Assembly (NCBI RefSeq): GCF_024746795.1
Contig: NZ_CP080523.1
Coordinates: 310,001 to 374,000, forward strand
Direction of reading: 5' to 3'
DNA from: Mesorhizobium sp. AR10
GTDB taxonomy: Bacteria; Pseudomonadota; Alphaproteobacteria; Rhizobiales; Rhizobiaceae
Length of the DNA stretch: 64,000 nucleotides
A program made the translations under genes and the position numbers. Numbering within the stretch: position 1 is the stretch's first letter; each line of letters starts with the position of its first letter. Below the pieces are notes generated by a model. The model was not told where the DNA came from, did no database searches, and was given only the letters and a program-made list of their open reading frames with translations. Shown one piece after another: positions 44,501-53,531 of the stretch.

Positions 44501-47472
44501 GTCAATGGCGCGAAGCGAAGGCATCGTTCTGGCCGAACTCCACGCTTGGCAAGCGCAAAGTCCAGAAGCTTCTGCAGGGCCATGCTGAACTCGGCACCGC
44601 GAACCCCGGCCGGGACCTGCCGCTGCTGCAGCGAATGAAGCAAGCACTCTCCGCCATCGACCAAAGCCTGTTGGCTGGGAAGCCGCTGCGGATCGATGGC
44701 CTTGCCACGGATGTCAAGGGGGTGACGGACATCCTCGATCTCGCTCAACGCCTTCGCGGTGCTCTGCGTATCCCCGGATGCTCTCAAGAGGAAATACGAT
44801 CCGTCCTGCGTTCTGTCGCGCCGAGCCTTCGGGGCACGCTGGAAAATGACAGGATACGCCAGGCGGGAGATCGGCTTCTCGCGGCTACAAAAAGCCTTGA
44901 GGTCGCGCGCCGGGTGTTCGGTGAGATTGCCGGGCGGGACGTTCCCGACAGCGCCGATGGCACAGGTCTCGCCGCGCTCAACATGAAGCTCGGTGCTCTG
45001 ATAGGCGCGCGAAATCTGCTGCGCGACTGGTCGGCCTGGTGTCGGGCCAGGAGCAGGGCAATCAGCAGCAACTTGGCCCCTCTGGTCGAGCAGATCGAGA
45101 CGGGAGCCATCCGCCCCGAAAACGCGCGCTCGACGTTTCGCGTCGGCTATGCCCGGTGGTGGCTCCCGAAGGTCCTTGATGAGGATCTTGTCTTGCGAAA
45201 CTTCCGTAGGTTTCAGCACGAGAACGCCATCAAGGAGTTCCGCGAGATCGACGATCTGGCGCGGTCGCATGCCGCGCAGCGCGTCATCAGTTCAATCGCG
45301 CATGGCCTGCCAGCGGTTCAAGGTGTTTCGCGCAACTCGGAACTGGGACTGTTGCGACATCAGATGGAACTTCAGCGGCCGAACCAGTCGATCCGCGACA
45401 TGATCGGCAAGATGCCGGAATGCTTTTCCAAGCTTGCGCCTTGCATGTTGATGTCGCCGCTCTCCATTGCCCAGTACCTTCCCCCGAACCAGGCTCTGTT
45501 CGACGTGGTGATCTTCGACGAGGCTTCGCAGATCACGACCTGGGACGCGGTGGGCGCCATTGCCAGGGCGCGTCAGACCATCATCGTGGGCGATCCCAAG
45601 CAGTTGCCGCCGACCAACTTCTTCGGACGCAACCAGGAGGAAGAGGAGATCGCCGACCACGAGAAAGACCTGGAAAGCATCCTGGACGAAGCAAGGGCGT
45701 CCGGCATTCCGGTGCGCGATCTGAGATGGCATTACCGCAGCCGAAGCGAGTCTCTGATCGCTTTCTCGAACCATCACTACTATCAGAACCGATTGGTGAC
45801 ATTTCCTTCGCCTGCGGTCGAGGACCGCGCGGTGCGCCTGCATAAGGTGCCGAATGGCATCTATGACCGTGGCAAGAGCCGCACCAATCGGATCGAGGCG
45901 GATGCTGTCGCAGCTGAGGCGGTAGCGCGGATGAATAGCTGGCTAAAACTCCCCGAGATTGGCCGGCCGACGCTTGGCGTGATCACCTTCAATGCGCAGC
46001 AACAGTCCCTGATCCTGGATCTGCTCGATGCCGCGCGCCGCGATCATCCTGAACTCGAATGGTTCTTCGCGGAAGACCGCGTCGAGCCAACGATCGTCAA
46101 GAATCTCGAGAACGTTCAGGGCGACGAAAGGGATGTCATCCTGTTCTCGATCACATTCTGGAAGGATGCCTCTGGAAAGTCACCACCGATGGATTTCGGG
46201 GCACTGAACCGTGACGGAGGCGAGCGGCGTCTCAACGTCGCCGTGACGCGCGCGCGCCAGGAACTCATCGTGTTCTCCGGGTTCACGGCAGACCAGATCG
46301 ACCCGGCGAGAAGCAAGGCGTTCGGCGTTCACCATCTGAAGACATACCTCGACTATGCCGAGAGAGGCGCGATCGCGCTGCCGGCCCAGGACATCGGATC
46401 TGTCGGAGGTTTCGATTCTCCCTTCGAGGAAGCGGTGGCCACGCAGCTGGAGCGGAGGGGATGGGTTGTCGTTCCGCAAGTCGGGATATCCGGCTTCCGC
46501 ATCGATCTCGCGATCCGTGACCCGGATTTGGCTGGCGCCTACCTGGCGGGGGTGGAATGCGATGGTGCGACCTATCACCGGTCGTCGACGGCAAGGGATC
46601 GCGACAAGGTTCGCGAACAAGTGCTGAAGGGGCTGGGCTGGAACATCCTGCGCGTCTGGTCAACGGACTGGTGGTTCGACGCCAACGGATGTGCCGAACG
46701 GTTGCACACCAGCTTGGAAACCCTACTGGAAGAGGTCCGGGCAAAGCGTGCGGCCGAAGAACCGGAGACCGAGGCTCACTGGGATATGGGGCGCCAGGTC
46801 AACCCGATCGACGAGATCGCCGAGGACCACCAGACGCCGATCGGGGAGCCTCCATCGCCGCTGACGGTGGCCGAGACCGAACTCGTATCGGTGAACATCC
46901 CCGCAGCTTCGAGCCCCTCTGAGACAATCCCACCACCAACGATGACGGGCCCGCTGACCGCCGGCAGCACTGTCGAAGGGCGGTATCGGGTGGCCGATCT
47001 CAGCGGCTTGCGGGCAGACCCCGATCAGTTCTTCGAATTTGGCTATCGCGCGACCCTGCTTGGCATGATCGAAACCGTCATCGCCACTGAAAGTCCATTG
47101 CGAACAGACGTTCTCGCCCAACGGATTGCGCGGGCTCATGGTTGGCTCCGCACGGGCGGGCGCATCCGCGAGAGGATCGACCTTCATTTGCGGGAGTGCG
47201 ACAGGACACAGGAGTCGAGCGGCGAGTTCATCTGGAAAAAGGGCACGGTCTCGGACCTCCTGCCATATCGTCAACCGGTCAATGAGGAAGCGCGACGTTC
47301 GATTGCCGATATACCGCTGGCTGAACTTGCCTCGGTGGTGATCGCCAACCCTGATCTTCTGGACATGCACGATCCCGCTCGCGATCTAGCTCGTCTCCTT
47401 GGGGTAGAGCGCCTTGCAGCGATCTCACGTGAACGCTTGGACGAGGCAATCGCCAGGGCGAAGCCACTATAG
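41503..47472 (+). CDS. Giant DUF4011 SF1 helicase with Vsr-like nuclease and DUF3320
   Basis: A 1989-residue multidomain protein. Residues ~30-150 look like a beta-sandwich (VIRSIRIENNSAAHFENCRL). Residues ~200-300 are transglutaminase-like, with C237 in RLATCLDTTLLFAAALEAAG and H263 in FDGHAAAGVWL. A DUF4011 region follows from ~390 (IDRWQKKLLDLTLRNRLLNL). The SF1 helicase core has Walker A VGPPGTGKSQT at ~709, IFDEASQITTWDA at ~1337, and motif VI NVAVTRARQELIVFSG at ~1578. A Vsr-like nuclease follows at ~1640-1720 (FDSPFEEAVATQLERRGWVV, AGVECDGATYHRS). The C-terminus is DUF3320-like (~1825-1925). All motifs look intact. Such proteins occur in bacterial defence islands; antiviral action here is inference. 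Confidence 0.9.
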   Translation: MESADSSQYATIDSAASDISAAPSIVADVASSFTYASYQNAIPVIRSIRIENNSAAHFENCRLELTSSPSFLRPKTWTVDRLIPGDRLALSDRKVELDAGYLAGLNEAERGEITLRLTSSGKILDERRLTVRLLARDEWGGVADMAQLLPAFAMPNDPGVAQILRAAAERLVAHGHPSGLDGYQSQSPQRAYMLTAAIYSAIAGMGLHYAEPPASFESRGQKIRRPTIIAQERLATCLDTTLLFAAALEAAGLHPSILMFDGHAAAGVWLTKRTFANAIETDQMEVRKALASREFIAFETTGVTHRPALTLDVAQSALSNRLAEDQAHAFVAAIDVRRSRSGGITPLASHEPIRRNAVEDDVDVAAVLPLPPAPVIGELPAGAIEVKPTNAAGRIDRWQKKLLDLTLRNRLLNLPDSKKTIPFLCTDVAFLEDRLANGAAIRLISLPEQNPLGERDEVLYRDVHGRDLQRGFAAEALLRDELPSMLDARQLDARLIDLHRQVRNDFAEGGANTLFLAVGFLRWKKKPEDERSYRAPLLLVPVRLERRSATSRFTIRFHEDEPRFNATLLQFLERDFDLRLPQFGGDLPLDDNGVDVPRVLTMMRQAVRDVPGMEVIDETALSTFSFAKFLMWKDLVERTDALRQNRVVRHLIDTPEQAFQAADGQSPFREERDLDRAYAPSSIISLLPLDSSQTAASLAAAEGHDFVIVGPPGTGKSQTIANMIANCLGVGKTVLFVAEKTAALDVVYRRLREHGLGHHCIELHSNKADRKHFLGQLKSSWEHGGRTDASEWVAINERLRVRRDELNAYVEALHKRYSNGWTPYLALGIALRSADEPAPVLTWQARDTHDAQTLFDLEELAAEVGLVFASVDCEPALDLIDVGEWSIGWQENLLSAAKSLQTAIELLTSSIGDYLASLGLGAKEPVPRAVLESLASLAEVLSQSRGRDISIAFDRDFAQCRTALVDLGRSIETYREAERGLAATYGLAQVRELDPDGLERQWREAKASFWPNSTLGKRKVQKLLQGHAELGTANPGRDLPLLQRMKQALSAIDQSLLAGKPLRIDGLATDVKGVTDILDLAQRLRGALRIPGCSQEEIRSVLRSVAPSLRGTLENDRIRQAGDRLLAATKSLEVARRVFGEIAGRDVPDSADGTGLAALNMKLGALIGARNLLRDWSAWCRARSRAISSNLAPLVEQIETGAIRPENARSTFRVGYARWWLPKVLDEDLVLRNFRRFQHENAIKEFREIDDLARSHAAQRVISSIAHGLPAVQGVSRNSELGLLRHQMELQRPNQSIRDMIGKMPECFSKLAPCMLMSPLSIAQYLPPNQALFDVVIFDEASQITTWDAVGAIARARQTIIVGDPKQLPPTNFFGRNQEEEEIADHEKDLESILDEARASGIPVRDLRWHYRSRSESLIAFSNHHYYQNRLVTFPSPAVEDRAVRLHKVPNGIYDRGKSRTNRIEADAVAAEAVARMNSWLKLPEIGRPTLGVITFNAQQQSLILDLLDAARRDHPELEWFFAEDRVEPTIVKNLENVQGDERDVILFSITFWKDASGKSPPMDFGALNRDGGERRLNVAVTRARQELIVFSGFTADQIDPARSKAFGVHHLKTYLDYAERGAIALPAQDIGSVGGFDSPFEEAVATQLERRGWVVVPQVGISGFRIDLAIRDPDLAGAYLAGVECDGATYHRSSTARDRDKVREQVLKGLGWNILRVWSTDWWFDANGCAERLHTSLETLLEEVRAKRAAEEPETEAHWDMGRQVNPIDEIAEDHQTPIGEPPSPLTVAETELVSVNIPAASSPSETIPPPTMTGPLTAGSTVEGRYRVADLSGLRADPDQFFEFGYRATLLGMIETVIATESPLRTDVLAQRIARAHGWLRTGGRIRERIDLHLRECDRTQESSGEFIWKKGTVSDLLPYRQPVNEEARRSIADIPLAELASVVIANPDLLDMHDPARDLARLLGVERLAAISRERLDEAIARAKPL

Positions 47473-47928
47473 CAACGAGTCCATCGTGACGGTCCGCCTC
47501 TCCATGCGAACGCTTGAAATCTCAGCAAGCGCCTCTCAACTCCACCAGCGATTCCAAATCTCAGACCGCTGAGTTGACGAGTAGTAGATGCGACGTAGCT
47601 GCTTCATGCCCACACCCAATCTTTGACAAAGCAGACGCAGATCATTCTTGTGTGAGAAAGCTAGGCATGAGTTTAGTTTGAAGCTCAGCGTGTTGTACGA
47701 GCAGTTCATGAGGCCCACTCGCCTCAACTGGCGAAACACGAACGAGGGACGGCGGTGTCATCATGCCGTTCCCTGCCTGTTGACGACCTGTCGGCCAAGC
47801 AAGCCGACCAACGCAAGTTCCGATATTTCGCGTTCTGGCGCTGTTTCATTGTTATTTCGTTCAGAGGGCGATGCAGCAGGCCGGCAAGCATGTATAGATG
47901 CCAGCAGGCTATCGGGGAGATTTTGCTT
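47473..47928. other. Gap upstream of the zinc-hook ATPase
   Basis: 456 bases with no supported gene. The ATPase frame is open from 47755, but its conserved start is at 47929. The GC content is lower here than in the neighbouring genes, as expected for a promoter and leader. Confidence 0.5.
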
Positions 47929-50900
47929 GTGGCGATAACTATCGCGGACCTGACTCTCGATGAGGTCGTCCAGCATCTGGCGGCCGGCGATGTCTTGGAT
48001 GTTTCGGGCGGAGGCGAATTCTCACTCTCGCAACAAGATAGCCGCACATTGCTGGCGTTCTACGATCAGAACCGACAAGCTTATTGGAATCCAGACAAGG
48101 ACACCAACATCGTTGACGGCGAAATCGATCGCCTGTTGGACGCGCTAGACAAACCTGCCAAAGTGACAACCCCGACAACGCGGCCAGCAAGCCAACAACA
48201 ACAGTGGCAGTTGGTGGGTATCACGGCGCACCGATTTCGTGGACTTCACCGCCACTGCGACGATAGCGGAGCCGCTCCGAAGCTTTTTTCACTCGATCTT
48301 TCTCGGCAAGCCACGCTCTTCCGTGGCTTCAACGGCGCAGGCAAGACATCCCTGATCAGCGCCATTTGTTGGTGCTTGACTGGTTACGGGTATCGTTCGC
48401 AGGGTTTGCCCTCCTATCTTCACGTACCCATCACCGTCCAAATCGCCCATGACGGGGAGAGCGCGGAGCCGAACGCCACCTTCGAGTTGCCGCCGATCGT
48501 GCCAATCCCCACGGAAAAGGAGCTACTGGCTGTCGACGGACAGCCCAAGGTTGACACCTGGGTGCGCCTGAAGTTCCGATCCTTGATTGACGGCAGCGAA
48601 GTCGAAGTCGAGCGCCGCCTCGAGCGAGATGGCAAGAAGACCTTTAAAACGACCGCCAACGGCCTCGACAAGCTCGGGCTATCGGACCTCGCGCTCCAGA
48701 TTGGTACGCTGATGCCAGGCATCGCCGCAGCCACCCGCTTCGATGACAAGACGACCCTGTCACAGGCCGTGTCGACCTTGACCGGCTTGCGGCCGCTGGC
48801 TCACTTCGGAAGCCGAAGTGAGCGCTTGTATGAGAGGCTGACAGACAAATATCCCAAGCTCGCCACAGAGGAAGAGGAAAGGTGCGAGGCCGCTGCGGTC
48901 AAGCAGGTGGCGACACTGGGGGATCTTCTCAAGAACAGTGACGACCTGCCGGATTTGAGCTGCGTCGTCGCCCCCGACGAAACCGCTCCCGACGCTTGGA
49001 AGGAAGGACTCGGTCGAGCTGAGGAGCTTCTGAAGTCCGCCGAGGAGCAGGCCGCGGCCGATGCGCGATTGATTCTCGGGAGCCTTCCGCTACTCGCGAC
49101 CGAAAGGGAGATCAAAGGCTTCGACGCAGCAATCAAGTCCGCGAAGAATTGCTTCAGCAGCGCCGCACTCAAGGGGCTGCCTTCGATGCAGCTTGCGCAG
49201 GGGCTTGGTGAACTCAGCGACGACGACCTGACCAACGCGGAGACCGTGCTACGCGACATCGAGTGCGAGGCAGCCGCGCTCGTGGAGCAGCTTTCGCATG
49301 CAGAGCGTGCTGATCGTATCCGCCTATATGGTTTGGTGGCGAAGTGGCACGATGCCACTCATCCAGGCCATGCTTTCACGTCGTGCCCTGTTTGCGAGCG
49401 CGACCTGCTTCAACCTGGGGCGATCCCTAGGGACGCCCTGCTCGATAAGTCGGTGGTGGAGGCGCTTGAAGACGCGCGAAAGGCGGACGCGGCGCTGCTA
49501 AAGACAGGGGCCGAATGGGAGCGCGACACGAAAAAGAGCCTGCGCGATCGCCTCCCCGAAAAGGTACGCAGGTTCGTCGATGAGGCCGTGCCTGACAATC
49601 TGGCGTCGGTGTACGGCGCCGCGCTATCAAAAGAGGTATTCGAGCTCTCCGAGTTCCCGGCGTCCTTGCAGACGATGGCGAAGGGCGTCGCCGGCCTTTG
49701 CTCGGCGGCATGGCGCGATGCTCCGGAACGTGAGCCGCTTCACGGCGTCAATCTCCCGGTGGCGATCCCCGACAACGAGCAGCTTCGAGCCGCAATGAAA
49801 CGCGTGCGACGGGCGATGGCACTTTCTCGTTATCGCGCCGCGAACGCCGATTTTGCGCGAAGCGCCGTCCTGCGGGTGATGCGCCCCGATACGGATGAGG
49901 CTGAGCTTCCAGCCAACGAGCGAACCATCCAGGGACAACTGAACGTACTGAGGGCTTTTTTGGAGGCGGCCACCGTGTTCGCCGGCTTACGGCGCCAACT
50001 GTCCCAGATAAAGGATACCTGCGAAAGGTGGGCGAAGGCCCGTACCCGAATCGAGAAGTTGGCACGCGCAGCGAAGGCCGTCGAACCGTTCAAGAGCTTC
50101 TCAAGCCTCGTTCATAACCAGGTAGCCGGCCTCATCACCGATCTGCAGCAGCAAGCAACGGCTTGGTCGCAACGAATGTACAAGGCCCATTTCGTACAAG
50201 CCCCGGAGTATGCGGGGCTCGACCCGGCCAAGAGTGACGGTTTCACGTTCCTAGCCGCCCAAGGCAAGCACCTGGTCGAGGCGCATCATGTGATGAACGC
50301 CTCGGCCCTGCGCGCCTATCTCTCCGCCTTCGTTCTGGCGTTGTGGCAGCAGGTATGGTCCCGGTCGGGAGGCATTTCCACCATTCTCATGGACGATCCT
50401 CAGGACCTGCTCGATCCGGGAAACGTTGCCAATCTCGCCGCGACAGTCCCTTGGTTGATGGCGGAGGGCATGACTCCCCTCATCGTGAGCAACGATTTCG
50501 GATTCATTCCCGCGATCGAGGCGTTTGTCGCAGCGCACAAGGGGTCGGCCGGGGCGGTTCGAACGGAGATCTGGGAGTTCTCCGCGATCTCAACGTCAAA
50601 ATGCACGGTGAGCCTTGCCCCGGTAGCCGACGAGGTCCGCGTTCGTTGCGAAGATTGGCAGAAAACCAATCCCAACGACGTCGGCTTGGCTCGGGCGTTC
50701 GTCCATCCGGTTCGAGTGCGTGTCGAAATCAAACTGTGGGACCTGCTCGCCTCCGACCCATCGGTCATGCAAGACCCGACCTTGGGCGACCTCCTCGGCA
50801 AGATCGCAAATGCCCGCAATCGAGGCGAAAAGCCGTTCAACGAAGAACCGTTTCGAAGGCTTCTGGAGCTTCCGGCGCTCAAGGCAGGCGCCCCTTTTCG

Positions 50901-51891
50901 AGATGTGATCAATAAAGCGCACCATGGACGGGCCGATCAAATCACGCCCGTCGACGCCGATATCGTGAAGCAGGAATACGAGGACGTGTTCTCTGCGATC
51001 GATGCCTGCTGGCTCGCCCACGCAAGGTTCATGGGAAGATTGCCGCCGGAAGAGGCCGTCGCGGAGGCACGGAGGGCAACGCCCGATTTGAAGCTGGTCA
51101 CCCTTCGCGATACGCCAATATCTGTTGTTGGTAGATTGGCGGCCCGTGCAGCAGGAGCCCCGCTAACCACAATCGAGCATGCGACCGATCAGTTGGACCT
51201 GTCGTCCTTTGGCGACGTGTCGCTGTTCACCTTAAGAGCGCCGACCCTGGGCCTGGTCGCCTTCCCCGGACAGACCCTCATCGTCTCCGCAACGGCCGAG
51301 GTAAAAAACGGTGACCTCGCGGTCGTTCGAACGTCGGGGAGGACATATGCACGGAGGATCGGTATCGACAAGTCGGACCTGTCTCGAATTGCGTTGGAGA
51401 CGATGCCCTCGACAAACCCGCGCGCGCCGCAAACCCACTTCGTTCAGCGTAGCAGCGCTCACCTTGCCAAGGTGATCGGGGTTCTCTTCGATGAAACGCC
51501 GACTGGAAAGTCGCAAAACGAAGCTGTTGAAACAGATCGTTCGCCGATCCTGGAGCAGGTCGTCGCCGCGGCAGGAGTCGTTGGCGATAGCGCCTTTCCT
51601 GTGGCGCTCGACGCGGGGCATGTCCTCTTAGGAATCGCGCTGAACCTCTCGCTTCTCGACGGACGTATTCTGGCGGTCGTCACAAGGGCCGACGAGTTTT
51701 CGACCGAGCATTTCGCCTATCTGAAGCGACTCGGCAAGGCTATGCCGGGTTCGCAGTCGATCTATTATCTGGAGAATGTCGGCCAAATTGGCGAAGGAGA
51801 ATTCGTGCAATTTCCGGTCGGCGGTGTCACCCCAATCGCCGGAATTCCGGTTGTCGAGCAAATCTGGAAGGTGCTCGGGACCTTCTTTTAG
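47929..51891 (+). CDS. Rad50-like zinc-hook ATPase with degenerate S24-like C-terminus
   Basis: A 1320-residue protein. The Walker A is GFNGAGKTS (residues 133-141), preceded by a ~95-residue N-terminal helical part. A zinc-hook motif CPVC lies at 486-489, between coiled-coil stretches. Walker B is STILMDDPQDLLD (D822-D823). The C-terminal ~220 residues resemble the LexA/S24 beta fold (FPGQTLIVSATAEVKNGDLA, RTYARRIG, AHLAKVIGVLFD) but lack the catalytic Ser, and Arg replaces the catalytic Lys. The start is GTG at 47929, with GGGGAG nine bases upstream. It follows the DUF4011 helicase on the same strand, suggesting joint work on DNA, perhaps in phage defence. The S24 match is a pattern-level inference. 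Confidence 0.8.
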   Translation: MAITIADLTLDEVVQHLAAGDVLDVSGGGEFSLSQQDSRTLLAFYDQNRQAYWNPDKDTNIVDGEIDRLLDALDKPAKVTTPTTRPASQQQQWQLVGITAHRFRGLHRHCDDSGAAPKLFSLDLSRQATLFRGFNGAGKTSLISAICWCLTGYGYRSQGLPSYLHVPITVQIAHDGESAEPNATFELPPIVPIPTEKELLAVDGQPKVDTWVRLKFRSLIDGSEVEVERRLERDGKKTFKTTANGLDKLGLSDLALQIGTLMPGIAAATRFDDKTTLSQAVSTLTGLRPLAHFGSRSERLYERLTDKYPKLATEEEERCEAAAVKQVATLGDLLKNSDDLPDLSCVVAPDETAPDAWKEGLGRAEELLKSAEEQAAADARLILGSLPLLATEREIKGFDAAIKSAKNCFSSAALKGLPSMQLAQGLGELSDDDLTNAETVLRDIECEAAALVEQLSHAERADRIRLYGLVAKWHDATHPGHAFTSCPVCERDLLQPGAIPRDALLDKSVVEALEDARKADAALLKTGAEWERDTKKSLRDRLPEKVRRFVDEAVPDNLASVYGAALSKEVFELSEFPASLQTMAKGVAGLCSAAWRDAPEREPLHGVNLPVAIPDNEQLRAAMKRVRRAMALSRYRAANADFARSAVLRVMRPDTDEAELPANERTIQGQLNVLRAFLEAATVFAGLRRQLSQIKDTCERWAKARTRIEKLARAAKAVEPFKSFSSLVHNQVAGLITDLQQQATAWSQRMYKAHFVQAPEYAGLDPAKSDGFTFLAAQGKHLVEAHHVMNASALRAYLSAFVLALWQQVWSRSGGISTILMDDPQDLLDPGNVANLAATVPWLMAEGMTPLIVSNDFGFIPAIEAFVAAHKGSAGAVRTEIWEFSAISTSKCTVSLAPVADEVRVRCEDWQKTNPNDVGLARAFVHPVRVRVEIKLWDLLASDPSVMQDPTLGDLLGKIANARNRGEKPFNEEPFRRLLELPALKAGAPFRDVINKAHHGRADQITPVDADIVKQEYEDVFSAIDACWLAHARFMGRLPPEEAVAEARRATPDLKLVTLRDTPISVVGRLAARAAGAPLTTIEHATDQLDLSSFGDVSLFTLRAPTLGLVAFPGQTLIVSATAEVKNGDLAVVRTSGRTYARRIGIDKSDLSRIALETMPSTNPRAPQTHFVQRSSAHLAKVIGVLFDETPTGKSQNEAVETDRSPILEQVVAAAGVVGDSAFPVALDAGHVLLGIALNLSLLDGRILAVVTRADEFSTEHFAYLKRLGKAMPGSQSIYYLENVGQIGEGEFVQFPVGGVTPIAGIPVVEQIWKVLGTFF

Positions 51892-51994
51892 GTATCGGAG
51901 GATCTCAAAAAGACGGCATACCTTTACAACAACAGAAAAGGTTTCGTCGGAGTCTGTCCTGAACCACCACCTGACCTAGGAATCATCATCAATC

Positions 51995-52192
51995 CGTGCC
52001 CAAGGCGGACGGACGTATGCTCATCGCGTAGCCGACAATCAGCAACTCACGGTGATCGAAGGAGCGAGGCTTCGCTGGGACGTTACCGCCGATGCCCAGG
52101 GCAAGCCAACTTTGAGCCCTTCGGTCTGGAGGCAGAAGGGATGCCGCTCCCATTTCTGGCTGCGAGACGGCAGGATTCACTGGTGTAAGTGA
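51995..52192 (+). pseudogene. DUF6527-like C-terminal remnant
   Basis: The frame ends with TLSPSVWRQKGCRSHFWLRD then GRIHWCK and a stop. This is the typical C-terminal signature of DUF6527 proteins (often found in defence islands). The family's N-terminal CPCGCG-type motif is not in this frame, no start codon is suitable, and the upstream frame is disturbed, so this is probably a fragment. The 5' limit is uncertain. Confidence 0.45.
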
Positions 52193-52305
52193 TGCGGGTC
52201 ACGCGTGGTGCAGCAGAACCTGCGTCGTCCGGCCCGTCGCATCGAAACTTCCGGTCCGCGGCTAGTCGGTTCGCCCTATCCTGATGGACCGTATCGCGGC
52301 CTGCC

Positions 52306-52491
52306 TTACTTCGGTTTCTTGTGAATGGCGCGCAGGTTTATGTAGGCTTTGGCCCCCGATTCCTTGAAGGCCCTGGACATGGCATTGCGCACGGCGCCCG
52401 CGTCCGGAGCAGGTGATGCCTTCGCAGGTGACTTCAGGCCCAGGCCCGTTCGTTTCCGATAGTTCGTGGGGTCGTTCCGGAGCGCCATCAT
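52306..52491 (-). CDS. 61-aa basic protein coupled to the kinase
   Basis: A 61-residue basic protein whose ATG overlaps the kinase stop codon (ATGA-type overlap at 52488-52491). It contains RNDPTNYRKRTGLGLKSP and a helical end (VRNAMSRAFKESGAKAYINL). No family is recognised. Coupling to the kinase makes it likely to be the last gene of the darTG-kinase operon. Possible roles are kinase substrate or small regulator; both are guesses. Confidence 0.6.
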   Translation of the reverse strand: MMALRNDPTNYRKRTGLGLKSPAKASPAPDAGAVRNAMSRAFKESGAKAYINLRAIHKKPK

Positions 52492-53531
52492 GTGATGCCG
52501 AGCAGGACGGTGACCGCAGCATCTGTCAGCTTGGATTTGCATCCAGCCGTCACACGCTTTGCCTTTCCGCCATTTATCGCCTTCGTCAATTCCGACTTCC
52601 CGCTTTCATCCACTGTAAGCACGTGCAGAGCTCCGTCCACGTCACGTGTCCATACCCTGCAATTTCCTGACTCTGAGAACCGCCAGTCCAGGCTTCCTTC
52701 CACCGCCGCCAGTTCGTTCGCTACGTCCAGAGCGGACTTGTAGCGGTCGCCCGGCTCCACCTCGAGACATCTGCAGACGATCTTCCGAAGACGCTTGGGG
52801 ATATGGGCGAGGAAAGTTTTCCGTTCCGGGTATGTTCCTTTTTCTATAGAATCCGAAAACGCATCGCCGTCAAGAGTCTCGGCGTTCTCGAACTTGGCCA
52901 TCTGCTCGTCGAGGCATTCTACCCCGTTGCACATCACGTAAAGCGTCATGCCGAACTGGTAGATATCGAACGACCTGTCGTAGGTGTGCCCGGAGATCGC
53001 CTCGGGCGGTGTTATCGGGGTGTAGATGCCGTCGGGGGAAGCTTCCCCCGCCTCGTCCTGCGCCATGGCCAGGCCGAAATCGGAAATGAGCGCCTCGTGT
53101 CGGTCGGAGATCAGCACGTTGTCGGCCTTGAGGTCGAAGTGGATTAGGCCCTTCGAGTGGATGTTGTGCAGTCCGGCCGCGATCTGGCAGCCGAAGTTCA
53201 CGATCTCCCGCACGGTAAGGTGGCCGTTTTTCTGAATGTAGGACTTAAGCGAACCGTTGGAATAAAGGGGCATCGCGACGAAGACGTGATCGTCTGTCTC
53301 GCAGGCGTAGTGCAACTGCACCACGTGAGGATGGGTGCTAGCGTAGAGTCGGCGGGATTCCTCGAAGTAGGTCTCCCTGTGCTCGATGTCCTCCTTGTCG
53401 ATCCGCTTGACGACGATGTCGGCACCCAACTGGTTGTCGTGGGCAATGAAGGTACTGGAATTCTTCCCTTCGGCTCCGATCTCGTCCTTCAGTTCAAACG
53501 ACAGCTGTGCGTACTGGAGGGGCTTAAACAC
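52488..53531 (-). CDS. Hanks-type serine/threonine protein kinase
   Basis: A 347-residue kinase. The ATP lysine is K42 in IVVKRID. The catalytic loop is HFDLKADN at residues 131-138 (D133, N138) and the Mg site is DFG at 151-153. A substrate-binding APE-like site reads TPPEAISG. The C-terminal ~70 residues (SLDWRFSESGNCRVWTRDVD) are beta-rich and not part of the kinase fold. No membrane segment is present, so it is cytoplasmic. It starts at a GTG that overlaps the stop of the upstream RNase H-like gene (GTGTTTAA) and ends on the start of the 61-aa gene. HFD replaces the usual HRD. Its place in a darTG operon is unusual. Confidence 0.9.
   Translation of the reverse strand: MFKPLQYAQLSFELKDEIGAEGKNSSTFIAHDNQLGADIVVKRIDKEDIEHRETYFEESRRLYASTHPHVVQLHYACETDDHVFVAMPLYSNGSLKSYIQKNGHLTVREIVNFGCQIAAGLHNIHSKGLIHFDLKADNVLISDRHEALISDFGLAMAQDEAGEASPDGIYTPITPPEAISGHTYDRSFDIYQFGMTLYVMCNGVECLDEQMAKFENAETLDGDAFSDSIEKGTYPERKTFLAHIPKRLRKIVCRCLEVEPGDRYKSALDVANELAAVEGSLDWRFSESGNCRVWTRDVDGALHVLTVDESGKSELTKAINGGKAKRVTAGCKSKLTDAAVTVLLGIT

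Noticed and set aside
44218..45270. 350-codon minus-strand frame
   Set aside because: It lies inside the giant helicase on the other strand and shows no conserved motifs.
47536..47739. 67-codon minus-strand frame before the zinc-hook ATPase
   Set aside because: No conserved pattern, no ribosome site, and composition is not coding-like.
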